Part shown: positions 23,468 to 31,433 of the stretch, piece after piece | How the letters are laid out: every line of letters begins with the position of its first letter | How positions within the stretch are numbered: position 1 is the first letter of the stretch | Source: JAVSMW01 sp032027005 | GTDB taxonomy: Bacteria > Bacillota > Thermincolia > Thermincolales > UBA2595 | DNA length: 64,000 nucleotides | Assembly (NCBI GenBank): GCA_032027005.1 | Contig: JAVSMW010000006.1 | Location: 116,214-180,213, forward strand | Reading direction: 5' to 3' | Position numbers and translations under genes: made by a program | Notes under the pieces: model-generated | What the model was told of the DNA's origin: nothing | What the model saw: the letters and a program-made list of their open reading frames with translations, nothing else | The model's database searches: none

Positions 23468-24367
23468 TTGAAACTAAAAGTAGTAATTTTTTTTATAATA
23501 ATATTTCTAATAATAACTGGGATAGGCTGTTCCGGTACATATGAGGGGACAACTACCGGTATCAGATATGTTTTGGCTCAGGGGAATCCGGCAGAATTAC
23601 CTGTGGAAAAGCAGGTTGAGCAGGTGAGTCCTAGCCTGGTTTCGCCGGTGCATAGCCCGAGCCCAGGCGAGCCGGTGCAGGAAGATAAGAAGGCAACAGA
23701 CATGCCCTCTCCGGTGAAGGAGACTAAGGAGGCAATAGATCCGGCTATTCCGGTGTCGCTGCCTTCTGAAGAAAATACAGGCCATAAAACAGTATACCTG
23801 ACGTTTGATGACGGGCCGAATGACACTGAAACCCCTAAGATTCTGGATATTCTGGATAGCTATGGGGTTAAAGGGACCTTTTTTGTGATTGGGACCAATA
23901 TCGAAAAACATCCTGTGGTTTTTAAAGAAGCTTTACGCCGGGGTCACACTGTGGGGAACCATACATATGATCACAAATATAGCGAGGTTTATGCCAGTCA
24001 CGATGCATTTCTGGAATCCATCAGGAAAAACGAAGAGCTAATCTTCCAAATAGCCGGTATCAGGCCCAAAGTTGTCCGCGATCCTGGCGGCCAAGTGCGA
24101 AATGACGAAGTTGTAAAGGGTTTGCTGGCTCAGAACGGTTATACTCTGGTGGGGTGGAACATCGATTCTTACGACTCCAGAAAACCAAGTCATGACAGTG
24201 CCAGGATTGTGGAGAGTGTCCGGAGTCAGGCCGCCAATGCACGGCTTTGGTCAAATATGATTATCCTGATGCATGACGGCACCGGTCATATGGAAACTGT
24301 CAGAGCACTTCCCGCCATTATTGAGCTGCTGCAGAGCCAGGGGTTTAAATTTTCGGTTCTTAAATGA
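23468..24367 (+). CDS. Lipoprotein polysaccharide deacetylase (NodB domain)
   Basis: The product has 299 residues with a TTG start after GGGAGG. The N-terminus is a lipoprotein signal (hydrophobic IIIFLIITGIGC with the lipobox Cys at ~21), followed by a Pro/Glu-rich linker. The NodB domain (about 110-295) shows YLTFDDGPND (catalytic Asp and metal Asp), GHTVGNHTYDHKY (metal His pair), RDPGGQ in place of the usual RxPYG, and ILMHD near the end. It would be membrane-anchored outside the cell and deacetylate peptidoglycan or another N-acetylated glycan. Confidence 0.88.
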   Translation: MKLKVVIFFIIIFLIITGIGCSGTYEGTTTGIRYVLAQGNPAELPVEKQVEQVSPSLVSPVHSPSPGEPVQEDKKATDMPSPVKETKEAIDPAIPVSLPSEENTGHKTVYLTFDDGPNDTETPKILDILDSYGVKGTFFVIGTNIEKHPVVFKEALRRGHTVGNHTYDHKYSEVYASHDAFLESIRKNEELIFQIAGIRPKVVRDPGGQVRNDEVVKGLLAQNGYTLVGWNIDSYDSRKPSHDSARIVESVRSQAANARLWSNMIILMHDGTGHMETVRALPAIIELLQSQGFKFSVLK

Positions 24368-24369
24368 TT

Positions 24370-24405
24370 TTAAAAAAGGTATTAAAAAAGGTATTAAAAA
24401 AGGTA
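24370..24405 (+). repeat. Three tandem 12-bp units
   Basis: TTAAAAAAGGTA is repeated three times exactly, directly after the deacetylase stop codon. This is a simple slippage-prone array with no evident function. Confidence 0.85.
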
Positions 24406-24424
24406 TTTTAATAGTAGTGTGAAC

Positions 24425-24463
24425 GAAACAGCGCCTTGGGAGTATTCCTACAGGCGCTGTTTC
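24425..24463. terminator. Bidirectional terminator between convergent genes
   Basis: GAAACAGCGCCT (24425-24436) pairs perfectly with AGGCGCTGTTTC (24452-24463). It lies between the deacetylase (plus) and the reductase operon (minus) ends. Confidence 0.75.
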
Positions 24464-24489
24464 ATCAATTTATTAACTTCATGTCCTGA

Positions 24490-24987
24490 TTAGAGCTGCT
24501 TCCGTCTTGTTTGCGCTGCCCCATCCAGAACTGCCTCAATTACTTTAACATACCCAGTGCACCGGCAAACGTGCCCGGTAAGTCTTTCACGCACATCCTC
24601 TGCGCTAGGAGCAGGGTTATTATCTAACAGATGCTTAGCTCCAACTAACATTCCCGGAGTACAAAAGCCACACTGAACAGCGTCTTTTTCGATAAAAGAT
24701 TTCTGTAAAGGATGTAATTCACCTTTTTCATTTAGTCCCTCAACATTTAAAACCTCCGAACCGTTACAGTCAACTGCTAAAGTAATGCAGGCCAAAGCAG
24801 GACTACCGTTGATTATTACTGTACAGGCTCCGCAGGAGCTGTCATCACAGCCTTCCTTTGAGCCGGTGAGGTTTAGGTCCTCACGCAGGACCTGGAGCAG
24901 GGTAGTGTTATTGGCAACTCTGACCTCCCAAGCTTCCCCATTTACCGTTAATTTTATATCGTCGTTTTTTACGCATGACCACAACAA
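24490..24987 (-). CDS. hcrC: 4-hydroxybenzoyl-CoA reductase-like 2Fe-2S subunit
   Basis: A 165-residue small subunit of the xanthine-oxidase/4-hydroxybenzoyl-CoA reductase family with two [2Fe-2S] clusters: Cys47/52/55 with Cys67 (plant-ferredoxin type) and Cys106/109 with Cys141/143 (CGFCTPG...CRCTGY). It passes electrons between the molybdenum site and the other centres. The start is uncertain: TTG 24987 or 24982 overlap the end of hcrB, with GGGAGG immediately upstream. It is the last gene of the large-medium-small operon. The subunit assignment follows the 4Fe-4S loop seen in the medium subunit. Confidence 0.85.
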   Translation of the reverse strand: MLWSCVKNDDIKLTVNGEAWEVRVANNTTLLQVLREDLNLTGSKEGCDDSSCGACTVIINGSPALACITLAVDCNGSEVLNVEGLNEKGELHPLQKSFIEKDAVQCGFCTPGMLVGAKHLLDNNPAPSAEDVRERLTGHVCRCTGYVKVIEAVLDGAAQTRRKQL

Positions 24988-25997
24988 CCTCCCTTAATTC
25001 CCAGAGCTTTTTCCCAAGCCACTGCAAGCGCAGCGGGCACCATTTTTTTAATCATCGCTCTCCGGTATCCTGCAGTAAAGGTTTTGTTCTTCACTATAAC
25101 TGCCAGTTTGTTAGCTTCATCGACAATGGGCTCAAGCAAGGCATCACTTAATTGTTCTGCTCCTGCCAGGTTCTCGGCCCCCTTGACCAAGAAGGGCGAG
25201 GAACCGGCAGCGGTGAGGGCTAGGCTCGCCTTTTGACAAACTTTATTCTCAGATAAAGTTATACTCGCAGCTACACCCAGACTGGGAAAGTCAGTTGATA
25301 TGCGCTCAGCAAGTTTAATATAGGCTCCACTGGAGTTGGCGGCTTCTTTGCTAATAGAAATTCCTGTTAAAACTTCCCCCTCTTTGAGAGCAATGGGGGC
25401 CAGCCCATCGCCGCTGTAGAGACTGGCAAGTTCCTCCCAGCGCTCTCCGGCGGCAGAGCCGATCCGGACCCGTGCTCCCAAGGCCAATAGGGCCGGGGCC
25501 GTATCGCCGGAATAAACTGCATAACATTTCTGACCAGGCACCGCATGGCAGGTTTTACCTCCCGCCTTTAAACAAGGGGATAATGATTCCCTTAAAAATT
25601 CAGACTGATTAAAATACATGCAGCGTGTTTCCAGGCAAAGGTTGCCACCAATGGTTCCCATCGCCCGGTGTCGATATGCACCTACCTTTGCAGCTGCTTC
25701 AACTAGTAGCGGATAGTTCTCGCCAACTTCAGGCAAAGAAATCAGTTCACTTAATTTAACAGCAGAACCAATATAGATGCCATCATCTGTAGATGAGATG
25801 GTGTTCAATTCCTTAACTTTTTTAAGATTTATCAAAGCTTTAGGTTCACAGGTGCGTTGTTTTAATCTGACCAACAGGTCTGTGCCTCCTGCTATAATCC
25901 TGGCCCGGCTGCCCAATTTAGCCGTCACGGAGTACAATTCAGTTAGGTCTTGCGGTTCTAAATATTGATTAAAATTGTAAACGTTCACGACTACCAT
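24969..25997 (-). CDS. hcrB: 4-hydroxybenzoyl-CoA reductase-like FAD/4Fe-4S subunit
   Basis: A 342-residue FAD-binding medium subunit. AGGTDL (36-41) and GTIGGN (114-119) are the FAD loops. The decisive feature is an insertion with Cys121/126/142/150/158 (LETRCMYFNQS, SPCLKAGGKTCH, GQKCYAV), which matches the extra [4Fe-4S] cluster loop known from the beta subunit of 4-hydroxybenzoyl-CoA reductase and absent from ordinary xanthine dehydrogenases. In that enzyme the cluster enables low-potential electron transfer for Birch-like dehydroxylation. It overlaps hcrA by 7 and hcrC by 19 bases, implying coupled translation. Confidence 0.87.
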   Translation of the reverse strand: MVVVNVYNFNQYLEPQDLTELYSVTAKLGSRARIIAGGTDLLVRLKQRTCEPKALINLKKVKELNTISSTDDGIYIGSAVKLSELISLPEVGENYPLLVEAAAKVGAYRHRAMGTIGGNLCLETRCMYFNQSEFLRESLSPCLKAGGKTCHAVPGQKCYAVYSGDTAPALLALGARVRIGSAAGERWEELASLYSGDGLAPIALKEGEVLTGISISKEAANSSGAYIKLAERISTDFPSLGVAASITLSENKVCQKASLALTAAGSSPFLVKGAENLAGAEQLSDALLEPIVDEANKLAVIVKNKTFTAGYRRAMIKKMVPAALAVAWEKALGIKGGCCGHA

Positions 25998-28267
25998 CCT
26001 TTCGCGATTTTTTGTTGAATTTTCTCCGGAGTAATAGGCAGAGAATCGAATTTGACTTTCAAAGCGTTGTGTACGGCGTTGGCCACTGCTTCCACTGCCG
26101 CAATACTCACTGTCATACCCGCTTCTTTCGCCCCGAAAGGCCCCGCCGGGTCTTGAGATTCTATGATAATTGATTCAACCGGAGGCATTTCACCGGCAAG
26201 ACATGATTTATAATCCAAAAATCCCGCATTCAGAACCCGTCCGTCTTTCCAAATCAATTCCTCGGATAAAGCCTGCCCAATCCCAAAGGCTACCGAACCC
26301 TCAAATTGACCCTCTACAGCCTTAGGGTTTATGGCATGGCCACAATCATGAGCAGCTGTAACATTCAAAACTTTAACATGATATGTCACCGGATCCACTT
26401 CCACCTCAGCAACTGCAGCTCCATAGCTATATGCGCCGGTAGGCTGGCCGTCGATTTTGCCATTCATCCAGTTAACTGGGGTGACATCACTGGGGCGCCA
26501 TTCCCCTTGGCCAATAACCTGCGTCCCGGCAACTAAACCAGCTATCAGAACTTCTTTGATCCCAATAGACTGTTCTGGTTTACCCTTGATAAATATCCGC
26601 CGGTTAGCAATATCAAGTTCCTGGGCATCTACTTTTAATTTTTTTGCCGCTGTCGTCAAAATCTGATTACGGGCATCTTGGGCTGCCCTTAGAACAGCAT
26701 TACCCGAAATGTAAGCTGTACTCATGGTATAGGTCCCCGGATCAGAAGGAGTCAGGTCGGTGTCACCACAGGTTAGACTAAAATCCTCCATGGGTAGTCC
26801 CAGGGTTTCCGCAGCGATTTGGGTATGCATGGTTTTATTGCCCTGGCCATTTTCGATAGAACCGGTTAAAATGTTGGCTTTGCCATCTTCGTTAAATTTG
26901 ATAATAGCTCCCGATTTGGAACGAACCCCCAGGTCAAAGCCGCAAATATGGATTCCGGCACCTACACCGATGCCCCTATATGGTTGTGGGGTTGATTGCC
27001 TTTTTTCTTTCCAGCCCGACTTTTCGCCGACTTTTTCGAGAGACTCACTAAAGCCGCAGCTATGCACCTTAGCCCCATTGAGAAGGACATCACCTGATTG
27101 CACTGCGTTCTTCAGCCTCACTTCCAGCGGGTCTAACCCCAGTTCTTCGGCCATCCAGTCAAGCTGAGCGCCATCAGCAAAACGCAGCTGTTGGTTGCCA
27201 TGGCCTCTCATGGCACCGCGCGGACCTTTATTAGTATAAACTCTGATGGCTTCATAGCTGACATTGGGAATCCGGTAAAGGGCCAGGAACATAATAAAGG
27301 GGTTAGTCAGGGCGATCCCGCTGGTGCTGTGGTACGCGCCTCCGTCGGCCAGAATCCGCAGATCTTTGGCTGTAATTAACCCATCTTTAGTCATGCCGGT
27401 TTTGACGGTTATTTCCATGGGATGCTTTTGGCGGATGGCTATCATGGTCTGTTCCCGGCTGTAAACTAATTTCACCGGCCTCCGGGCTTTTTTCGATAAC
27501 AGGGCAGCACAAAATTCGGCTGAGCCCATCTCTGAGAGACCACCAAAAGCACCGCCAATTTCTATTGGATGCAGGCGAATATCACTCAAATTCATCTGCA
27601 AAGTACGGGCCAACGCGGTCCGTTTGGAAAAAGGTGATTGATTAGGCACCCAAACCTCCAGTTTGCCCGCCGGCTGAAAATTAGCTACTGCTACATAGGG
27701 CTCTAATTGGCAATGGGCTAAGGCTTCCATTGTAAAGGTATCTTCTCTGACCAGATCGGCTTGGGCAAAGCCTTCTTCCATATTGCCATATACTACCTTA
27801 TATTCAAGACACTTGTTGCGCTCTGTGGCCTCATGGACTAAAGGTACTCCGTCCTGAAGTGCTTCCGCCGGCTCAAAAACTGCCGGTAATATTTTATATT
27901 GAACTTTGATTAGCTTCAGTGCTTCTTCGGCGGTGTCCGGGTCGACGGCCGCCACTGCAGCCACAGGTTCACCCACAAAGCGGACTTTATCCACTGCCAT
28001 CGGATACTGGTCACGGGTCGATGGGAAAATTCCGAACGATTTCAAGGGAGTATCTGCACTTGTAATAACTGCTTTCACTCCTGGCAGCTTTTCAGCTTTG
28101 GAAGTATCAATGTTAAGAATTTGGGCATGGGGATGGGGGCTCATAAGAATTTGCCCATAAAGCATCCCCGGAAGCTTTACATCTGCCGAAAAACAAGCAT
28201 TACCGGTAACTTTATTAAATGAGTCCACCCGGGTTATCGATTTGCTACCTATCACGTTTTTAGTCAA
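25991..28267 (-). CDS. hcrA: 4-hydroxybenzoyl-CoA reductase-like molybdenum subunit
   Basis: A 758-residue large subunit of the molybdenum hydroxylase family, close to the ~770 residues of HcrA. GGAFGGLSEMGS, RGAMRGHGNQQLRFA, GSIENGQGNKTMHTQ and GAKEAGMT near the C-terminus are molybdopterin and active-site loops. It would bind Mo-MCD and remove the para-hydroxyl of 4-hydroxybenzoyl-CoA to give benzoyl-CoA. The TTG start follows GGAGGGAG. It lies 20 bases after a truncated CoA ligase frame, so the operon was probably ligase-hcrA-hcrB-hcrC before a deletion. Other aromatic or purine substrates cannot be fully excluded. Confidence 0.87.
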   Translation of the reverse strand: MTKNVIGSKSITRVDSFNKVTGNACFSADVKLPGMLYGQILMSPHPHAQILNIDTSKAEKLPGVKAVITSADTPLKSFGIFPSTRDQYPMAVDKVRFVGEPVAAVAAVDPDTAEEALKLIKVQYKILPAVFEPAEALQDGVPLVHEATERNKCLEYKVVYGNMEEGFAQADLVREDTFTMEALAHCQLEPYVAVANFQPAGKLEVWVPNQSPFSKRTALARTLQMNLSDIRLHPIEIGGAFGGLSEMGSAEFCAALLSKKARRPVKLVYSREQTMIAIRQKHPMEITVKTGMTKDGLITAKDLRILADGGAYHSTSGIALTNPFIMFLALYRIPNVSYEAIRVYTNKGPRGAMRGHGNQQLRFADGAQLDWMAEELGLDPLEVRLKNAVQSGDVLLNGAKVHSCGFSESLEKVGEKSGWKEKRQSTPQPYRGIGVGAGIHICGFDLGVRSKSGAIIKFNEDGKANILTGSIENGQGNKTMHTQIAAETLGLPMEDFSLTCGDTDLTPSDPGTYTMSTAYISGNAVLRAAQDARNQILTTAAKKLKVDAQELDIANRRIFIKGKPEQSIGIKEVLIAGLVAGTQVIGQGEWRPSDVTPVNWMNGKIDGQPTGAYSYGAAVAEVEVDPVTYHVKVLNVTAAHDCGHAINPKAVEGQFEGSVAFGIGQALSEELIWKDGRVLNAGFLDYKSCLAGEMPPVESIIIESQDPAGPFGAKEAGMTVSIAAVEAVANAVHNALKVKFDSLPITPEKIQQKIAKGW

Positions 28268-28287
28268 GGTTTCTCCCTCCTGGTAAA

Positions 28288-28455
28288 TTATTTGTCTACA
28301 ATTAATGCATTGCCGAAGCGGTTTACTTTTTTATATACATCTCTATAAGTTAACTCCCGGCCCTGGCATACAATAGCTGTTTTTTCTCCTCTGCCTTGTT
28401 GTAAGTGTCTGTCCAATAAAAAAGTGGATACATTGAACTTTTCCGGAACCTCCAA
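28288..28455 (-). pseudogene. N-terminal stump of an aromatic-acid CoA ligase
   Basis: The frame begins at TTG 28455 after GAGGAGG and encodes 55 residues (FNVSTFLLDRHLQQGRGEKT...YKKVNRFGNAL) that match the start of the benzoate-CoA ligase at 13524 (YNAVSFFVDRHLAEGRGDKT). It then stops. The remaining ~460 codons are missing and hcrA starts 20 bases later. A benzoate- or 4-hydroxybenzoate-CoA ligase gene has been deleted down to its first tenth. The strong ribosome site remains, so a leader peptide may still be made. Confidence 0.8.
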
Positions 28456-29258
28456 TTTAATCGTCCTCCTCTCTGTGTTAAATAGATTTACGCAAATATC
28501 GTGCCAACTAATGCCGTCGGTTAGACATTGCCACTTGGGGAAAGCCCCCAAATGCGTCGCTAATTACAGTGGCTTAAGTAAAAAGTACGTAATTTTAAAA
28601 AAAAAGACGCCGCTCCAATCTATTTCTAGATAAGAGAGGCGCAAACGATGTTGCAAAATGGCACCGGAGTGGTGGGGTATTGCAACATATTGGGGGCGAA
28701 GGAGTGCCCATTTTTTATTTTCTAAAAAGAGTATTGCTGTTCCGAGGATCTGCAGAGAGTGTATCAACAGATGGTGCTTACAATGAATCGAATCCCAAGA
28801 AAGTTTTTCTACGGGCATTCTGCTGTTAGGAACGAAATTTCGCCAATAGGCAGCTATATATAGCCGCTGACGGAAAGCATGTATAGTAAAACCAACTCCA
28901 GGCAGTGCCTAACGTTTTTATGCGCAAATCCTCCAGCACCTTAATCCAGCCTACGTCACTCAAAAATAACCACTATAGGCAAATAGTTCAGATGTTTTCA
29001 CTTCCATTTAAAAAACCTTCTAAAATCCATTTTTGCTTTTTTTAGGGCAAAATCTAACCACTCAGGGAAAAATAAGTGACTTTAAAATTATTCGTCTCTA
29101 TAATTACTGTAAATATTTATCTTTTCGGGGGTGGTAAATGCATCACTAAATGTTAACCAGGGTACGTAGTTTTCGAAAGATTAGGCACCTGAGGATTGTT
29201 TAACTAGTGAGTGTTTCTTTACTCAAGATTGAAAAAAGTTTTAAATAGGTGATTAAAA
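28456..29258. other. Gene-free region upstream of the hcr operon
   Basis: About 800 bases without a convincing gene between the ligase stump and the kinase gene. It holds the TGTTGCAA dyad (28649-28687) and AT-rich stretches around 29020-29120. The control region of the hcr operon should lie here. Confidence 0.5.
28649..28687. promoter_or_regulatory. TGTTGCAA dyad upstream of the hcr operon
   Basis: TGTTGCAA (28649-28656) and TTGCAACA (28680-28687) are perfect 8-bp inverted arms 23 bp apart. Similar dyads serve as activator sites of sigma-54-type regulators, but no clear -24/-12 promoter was found. They may bind the regulator of the hcr operon. Confidence 0.35.
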
Positions 29259-30074
29259 ATGCGATCTGAGAGCGAAGGCGGCAGTTTAACTAAAGAACTG
29301 CAAAATAAAATAATTGAATATCAAGAGGAAATAGAACGGTATAAAATCAACGAGAACCGCTTATTAGCTCAGGTTATTGCCGCACAGGAAAACGAACGCC
29401 GCAAGCTGGGAATGGAACTGCATGATAATGTATTGCAATCCCTAGCTAGTCTTAAAATGCATTTACAGGCTTTAAACAGTTTAATTAATGGTGCTTCCCC
29501 AGAAGCTAAGAACTGTCTTTTAAATGTTGAGGATGTTCTACGCGAGGTAATCCAAGATTGCCGCGTAATTAGCTTTAACCGGGATTCTTTTTGGCTCGAA
29601 AAAGCAGGCTTAATCCCTGCATTAAACTCCTATTTCCGTAAGTTGGCCAATCGCAACGGTATTGTCATTGATTTTAAGTATAACCAATCAATTAACCTCA
29701 ATAACCGGTTAATTGAGGCCCATATCTTTAGAATTATTCAGGAAGCATTAAACAACATTCAAAAACATGCTCAATGCCGGAGGGTTGAGGTTAAAATTGA
29801 TAGTTTTGAAACTTGTATTGATTTAGTAATTAAGGATGATGGCCAAGGGTTTGATCCCCAACCATTCTTGGATAACAATGAAGATATCGGTCGAGTCCAT
29901 AGCCATTTCGGTTTAATTTCAATTATTTCCCGCGTAAAACTATTGAAGGGTGAAATTAAGATTCATAGTGCTTTAAAAGAGGGGACCTTGTTACTGATCC
30001 AAATTCCTTTGAGGGTAGACAATCGTCAGCAGAAAAGGGGGGAACGTAAGTCGCCATGGGTACACCGAAAGTAA
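29259..30074 (+). CDS. NarL-type sensor histidine kinase, cytoplasmic
   Basis: The product has 271 residues. The N-terminal coiled coil (about 10-45) runs into a HisKA_3 dimerisation/phosphoacceptor helix with ERRKLGMELHDNVLQSLASL, where the His of ELHD is the phosphorylation site. An HATPase domain follows with N-box EALNNIQKHA and DDGQGFDP. No transmembrane segment and no recognised sensor domain are present, so it must sense through a partner or an intracellular signal. It overlaps the response regulator gene by 19 bases. Divergent to the hcr operon, it is a candidate regulator of it. Confidence 0.88.
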   Translation: MRSESEGGSLTKELQNKIIEYQEEIERYKINENRLLAQVIAAQENERRKLGMELHDNVLQSLASLKMHLQALNSLINGASPEAKNCLLNVEDVLREVIQDCRVISFNRDSFWLEKAGLIPALNSYFRKLANRNGIVIDFKYNQSINLNNRLIEAHIFRIIQEALNNIQKHAQCRRVEVKIDSFETCIDLVIKDDGQGFDPQPFLDNNEDIGRVHSHFGLISIISRVKLLKGEIKIHSALKEGTLLLIQIPLRVDNRQQKRGERKSPWVHRK

Positions 30075-30658
30075 TGATTGTAGATGACCATAAAATATTT
30101 GCAGAGGGTTTGCGTCAGTTGCTGATTTCCCAAAGAGGCAACTTGGAAGTTGTTGCGACTGCCGGCAATGGCTTTGAAGCTATCAATATCGCAGTCAATG
30201 TTAAGCCAGATATTATTTTGATGGATCTTGAGATGCCTGGATGCAGCGGTGTTCAGGCCACTAAGGTTATAAAAAAACGGCTGCCTTCTTGTAAAATTAT
30301 TATTCTTACCATGCACACCGACAATTCATTTCAGCAAGAAGCAAAAATATCCGGAGCTGATGCTTACTTGCTCAAAGATGCATCTGTAGAGGAACTTAAA
30401 TTAGCTATTACCGAAAATTTTTACAGGAAACATGAGGTAAAAACCAGGCGAAAAACCTATATAAAAGACAATTTGAGTGTCAGGGAAATGGAAATATTGG
30501 AACTTGCTGCTAATGGTTTAACTAATGGTGAAATAGCTGAAAAACTTTTTGTAAGTGCTCACACAATTAAAAATCATTTCACTAATATTTTTAATAAGCT
30601 TGATTGCCGAAATCGAGCGCAGGCAGTAAAATTGTTCAATAAACCTAAGGTTATCTGA
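30056..30658 (+). CDS. NarL/LuxR-type response regulator
   Basis: The product has 200 residues. The receiver domain (1-120) has the acidic pair in IVDDH, the phosphoacceptor Asp in IILMDLEMPG, Thr in ILTMH and Lys in YLLKDA. The C-terminal LuxR-type helix-turn-helix contains LSVREMEILELAANGLTNGE and KLFVSAHTIKNHFTNIFNKL. It is the partner of the overlapping kinase gene. Targets are unknown; the adjacent hcr operon and the genes on either side are candidates. Confidence 0.9.
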   Translation: MGTPKVMIVDDHKIFAEGLRQLLISQRGNLEVVATAGNGFEAINIAVNVKPDIILMDLEMPGCSGVQATKVIKKRLPSCKIIILTMHTDNSFQQEAKISGADAYLLKDASVEELKLAITENFYRKHEVKTRRKTYIKDNLSVREMEILELAANGLTNGEIAEKLFVSAHTIKNHFTNIFNKLDCRNRAQAVKLFNKPKVI

Positions 30659-30706
30659 GTAGGGCAAGGAAATGGTTTCCCACCATCTAACGGTTCGTAC
30701 TATCCC

Positions 30707-30738
30707 GGTCAGGAGTGTAAAACTTCTGGCCTTTTTCT
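30707..30738 (+). terminator. Terminator after the two-component pair
   Basis: GGTCAGGAG and CTTCTGGCC form a 9-bp stem with two G-U pairs, followed by TTTTTCTTTT. Confidence 0.7.
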
Positions 30739-30983
30739 TTTGCTGTTTCACGATTGGGCTTTTCTGGTTTTTGGCTTTATCTTTATTTTGAAATCCCTGA
30801 GTCTATTGTTACTCAGCCTAACCAAAAACCTGTTCTTCTTCGTAGGCCACTTCTAACTTTAAATCTAATTGACGGCTTTGATTGTGATTTGATCTAAAAA
30901 TAGGAAGAATGGGTCATTTTTTTTGATATTAATAGTTTTAAAATTAGGATATATTCAGACAAAGTATTAGAAAAACTCATGAA

Positions 30984-31415
30984 ATAGGCGGATTAGCAAA
31001 GTAACCCGCCCCTTCCCGAACCGTACGAGCGGCTTTCACCGCATACGGCTCTCCATATTCCAAATGAGTTATCGTCGNTCCATACGTAGGTATCCGGTTG
31101 GTCGTTACCCTGCTTACCGCAGGTGCGTCAATAGGCCTGCTTATACCCAATCCATTCTATATTGGGTATACCCGTTGATACCGGTGCTTACGTCCGGCAG
31201 CGTACCAAAGCCACAGACCCGGAATCAGCCCACAGGCTTTACCATATATGGCCTGACTCGCCAGGCTACTCGACAGCACTTGCTGTCTAATCCTGACTTT
31301 ACCGACATGCTATTGTTCCCCAGAGGCTTTCGCATGAGGTAAGTCGGTTGTCTTACATCGCATCGCAGGAGCGATGATTTCTGTGAAATATATATGAAGC
31401 GCACAACGTGCGCAC
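30984..31415 (-). mobile_element. Group II intron, ends only (reverse transcriptase gene missing at an N gap)
   Basis: On the minus strand the element begins with the typical group II 5' end GTGCGCAC (31415-31408). It continues through domain I-like sequence to the N at 31078, then shows a complete 34-nt domain V (31018-31051) and a domain VI-like stem ending in CCTAT near 30984. The reverse transcriptase gene expected between domains I and V is absent exactly at the N, so the intron was probably collapsed in assembly. It is inserted directly upstream of the ribosome site of the gene at 31434, in the opposite orientation. Confidence 0.8.
31018..31051 (-). ncRNA. Group II intron domain V
   Basis: The minus strand reads GAGCCGTATGCGGTGAAAGC and continues to CGGTTC, a 34-nt hairpin with GAAA tetraloop and the two-base bulge layout of the catalytic domain V. 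Confidence 0.85.
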
Positions 31416-31433
31416 AAAAGGAGGTTAAGTGGT

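Noticed and set aside
24370..24405. Tandem repeat considered as a CRISPR array
   Set aside because: The units are 12 bp with no spacers and there are no cas genes.
28564..28818. 84-codon minus-strand frame upstream of the hcr operon
   Set aside because: No ribosome site, no recognisable domain, and it overlaps the inverted-repeat control region.
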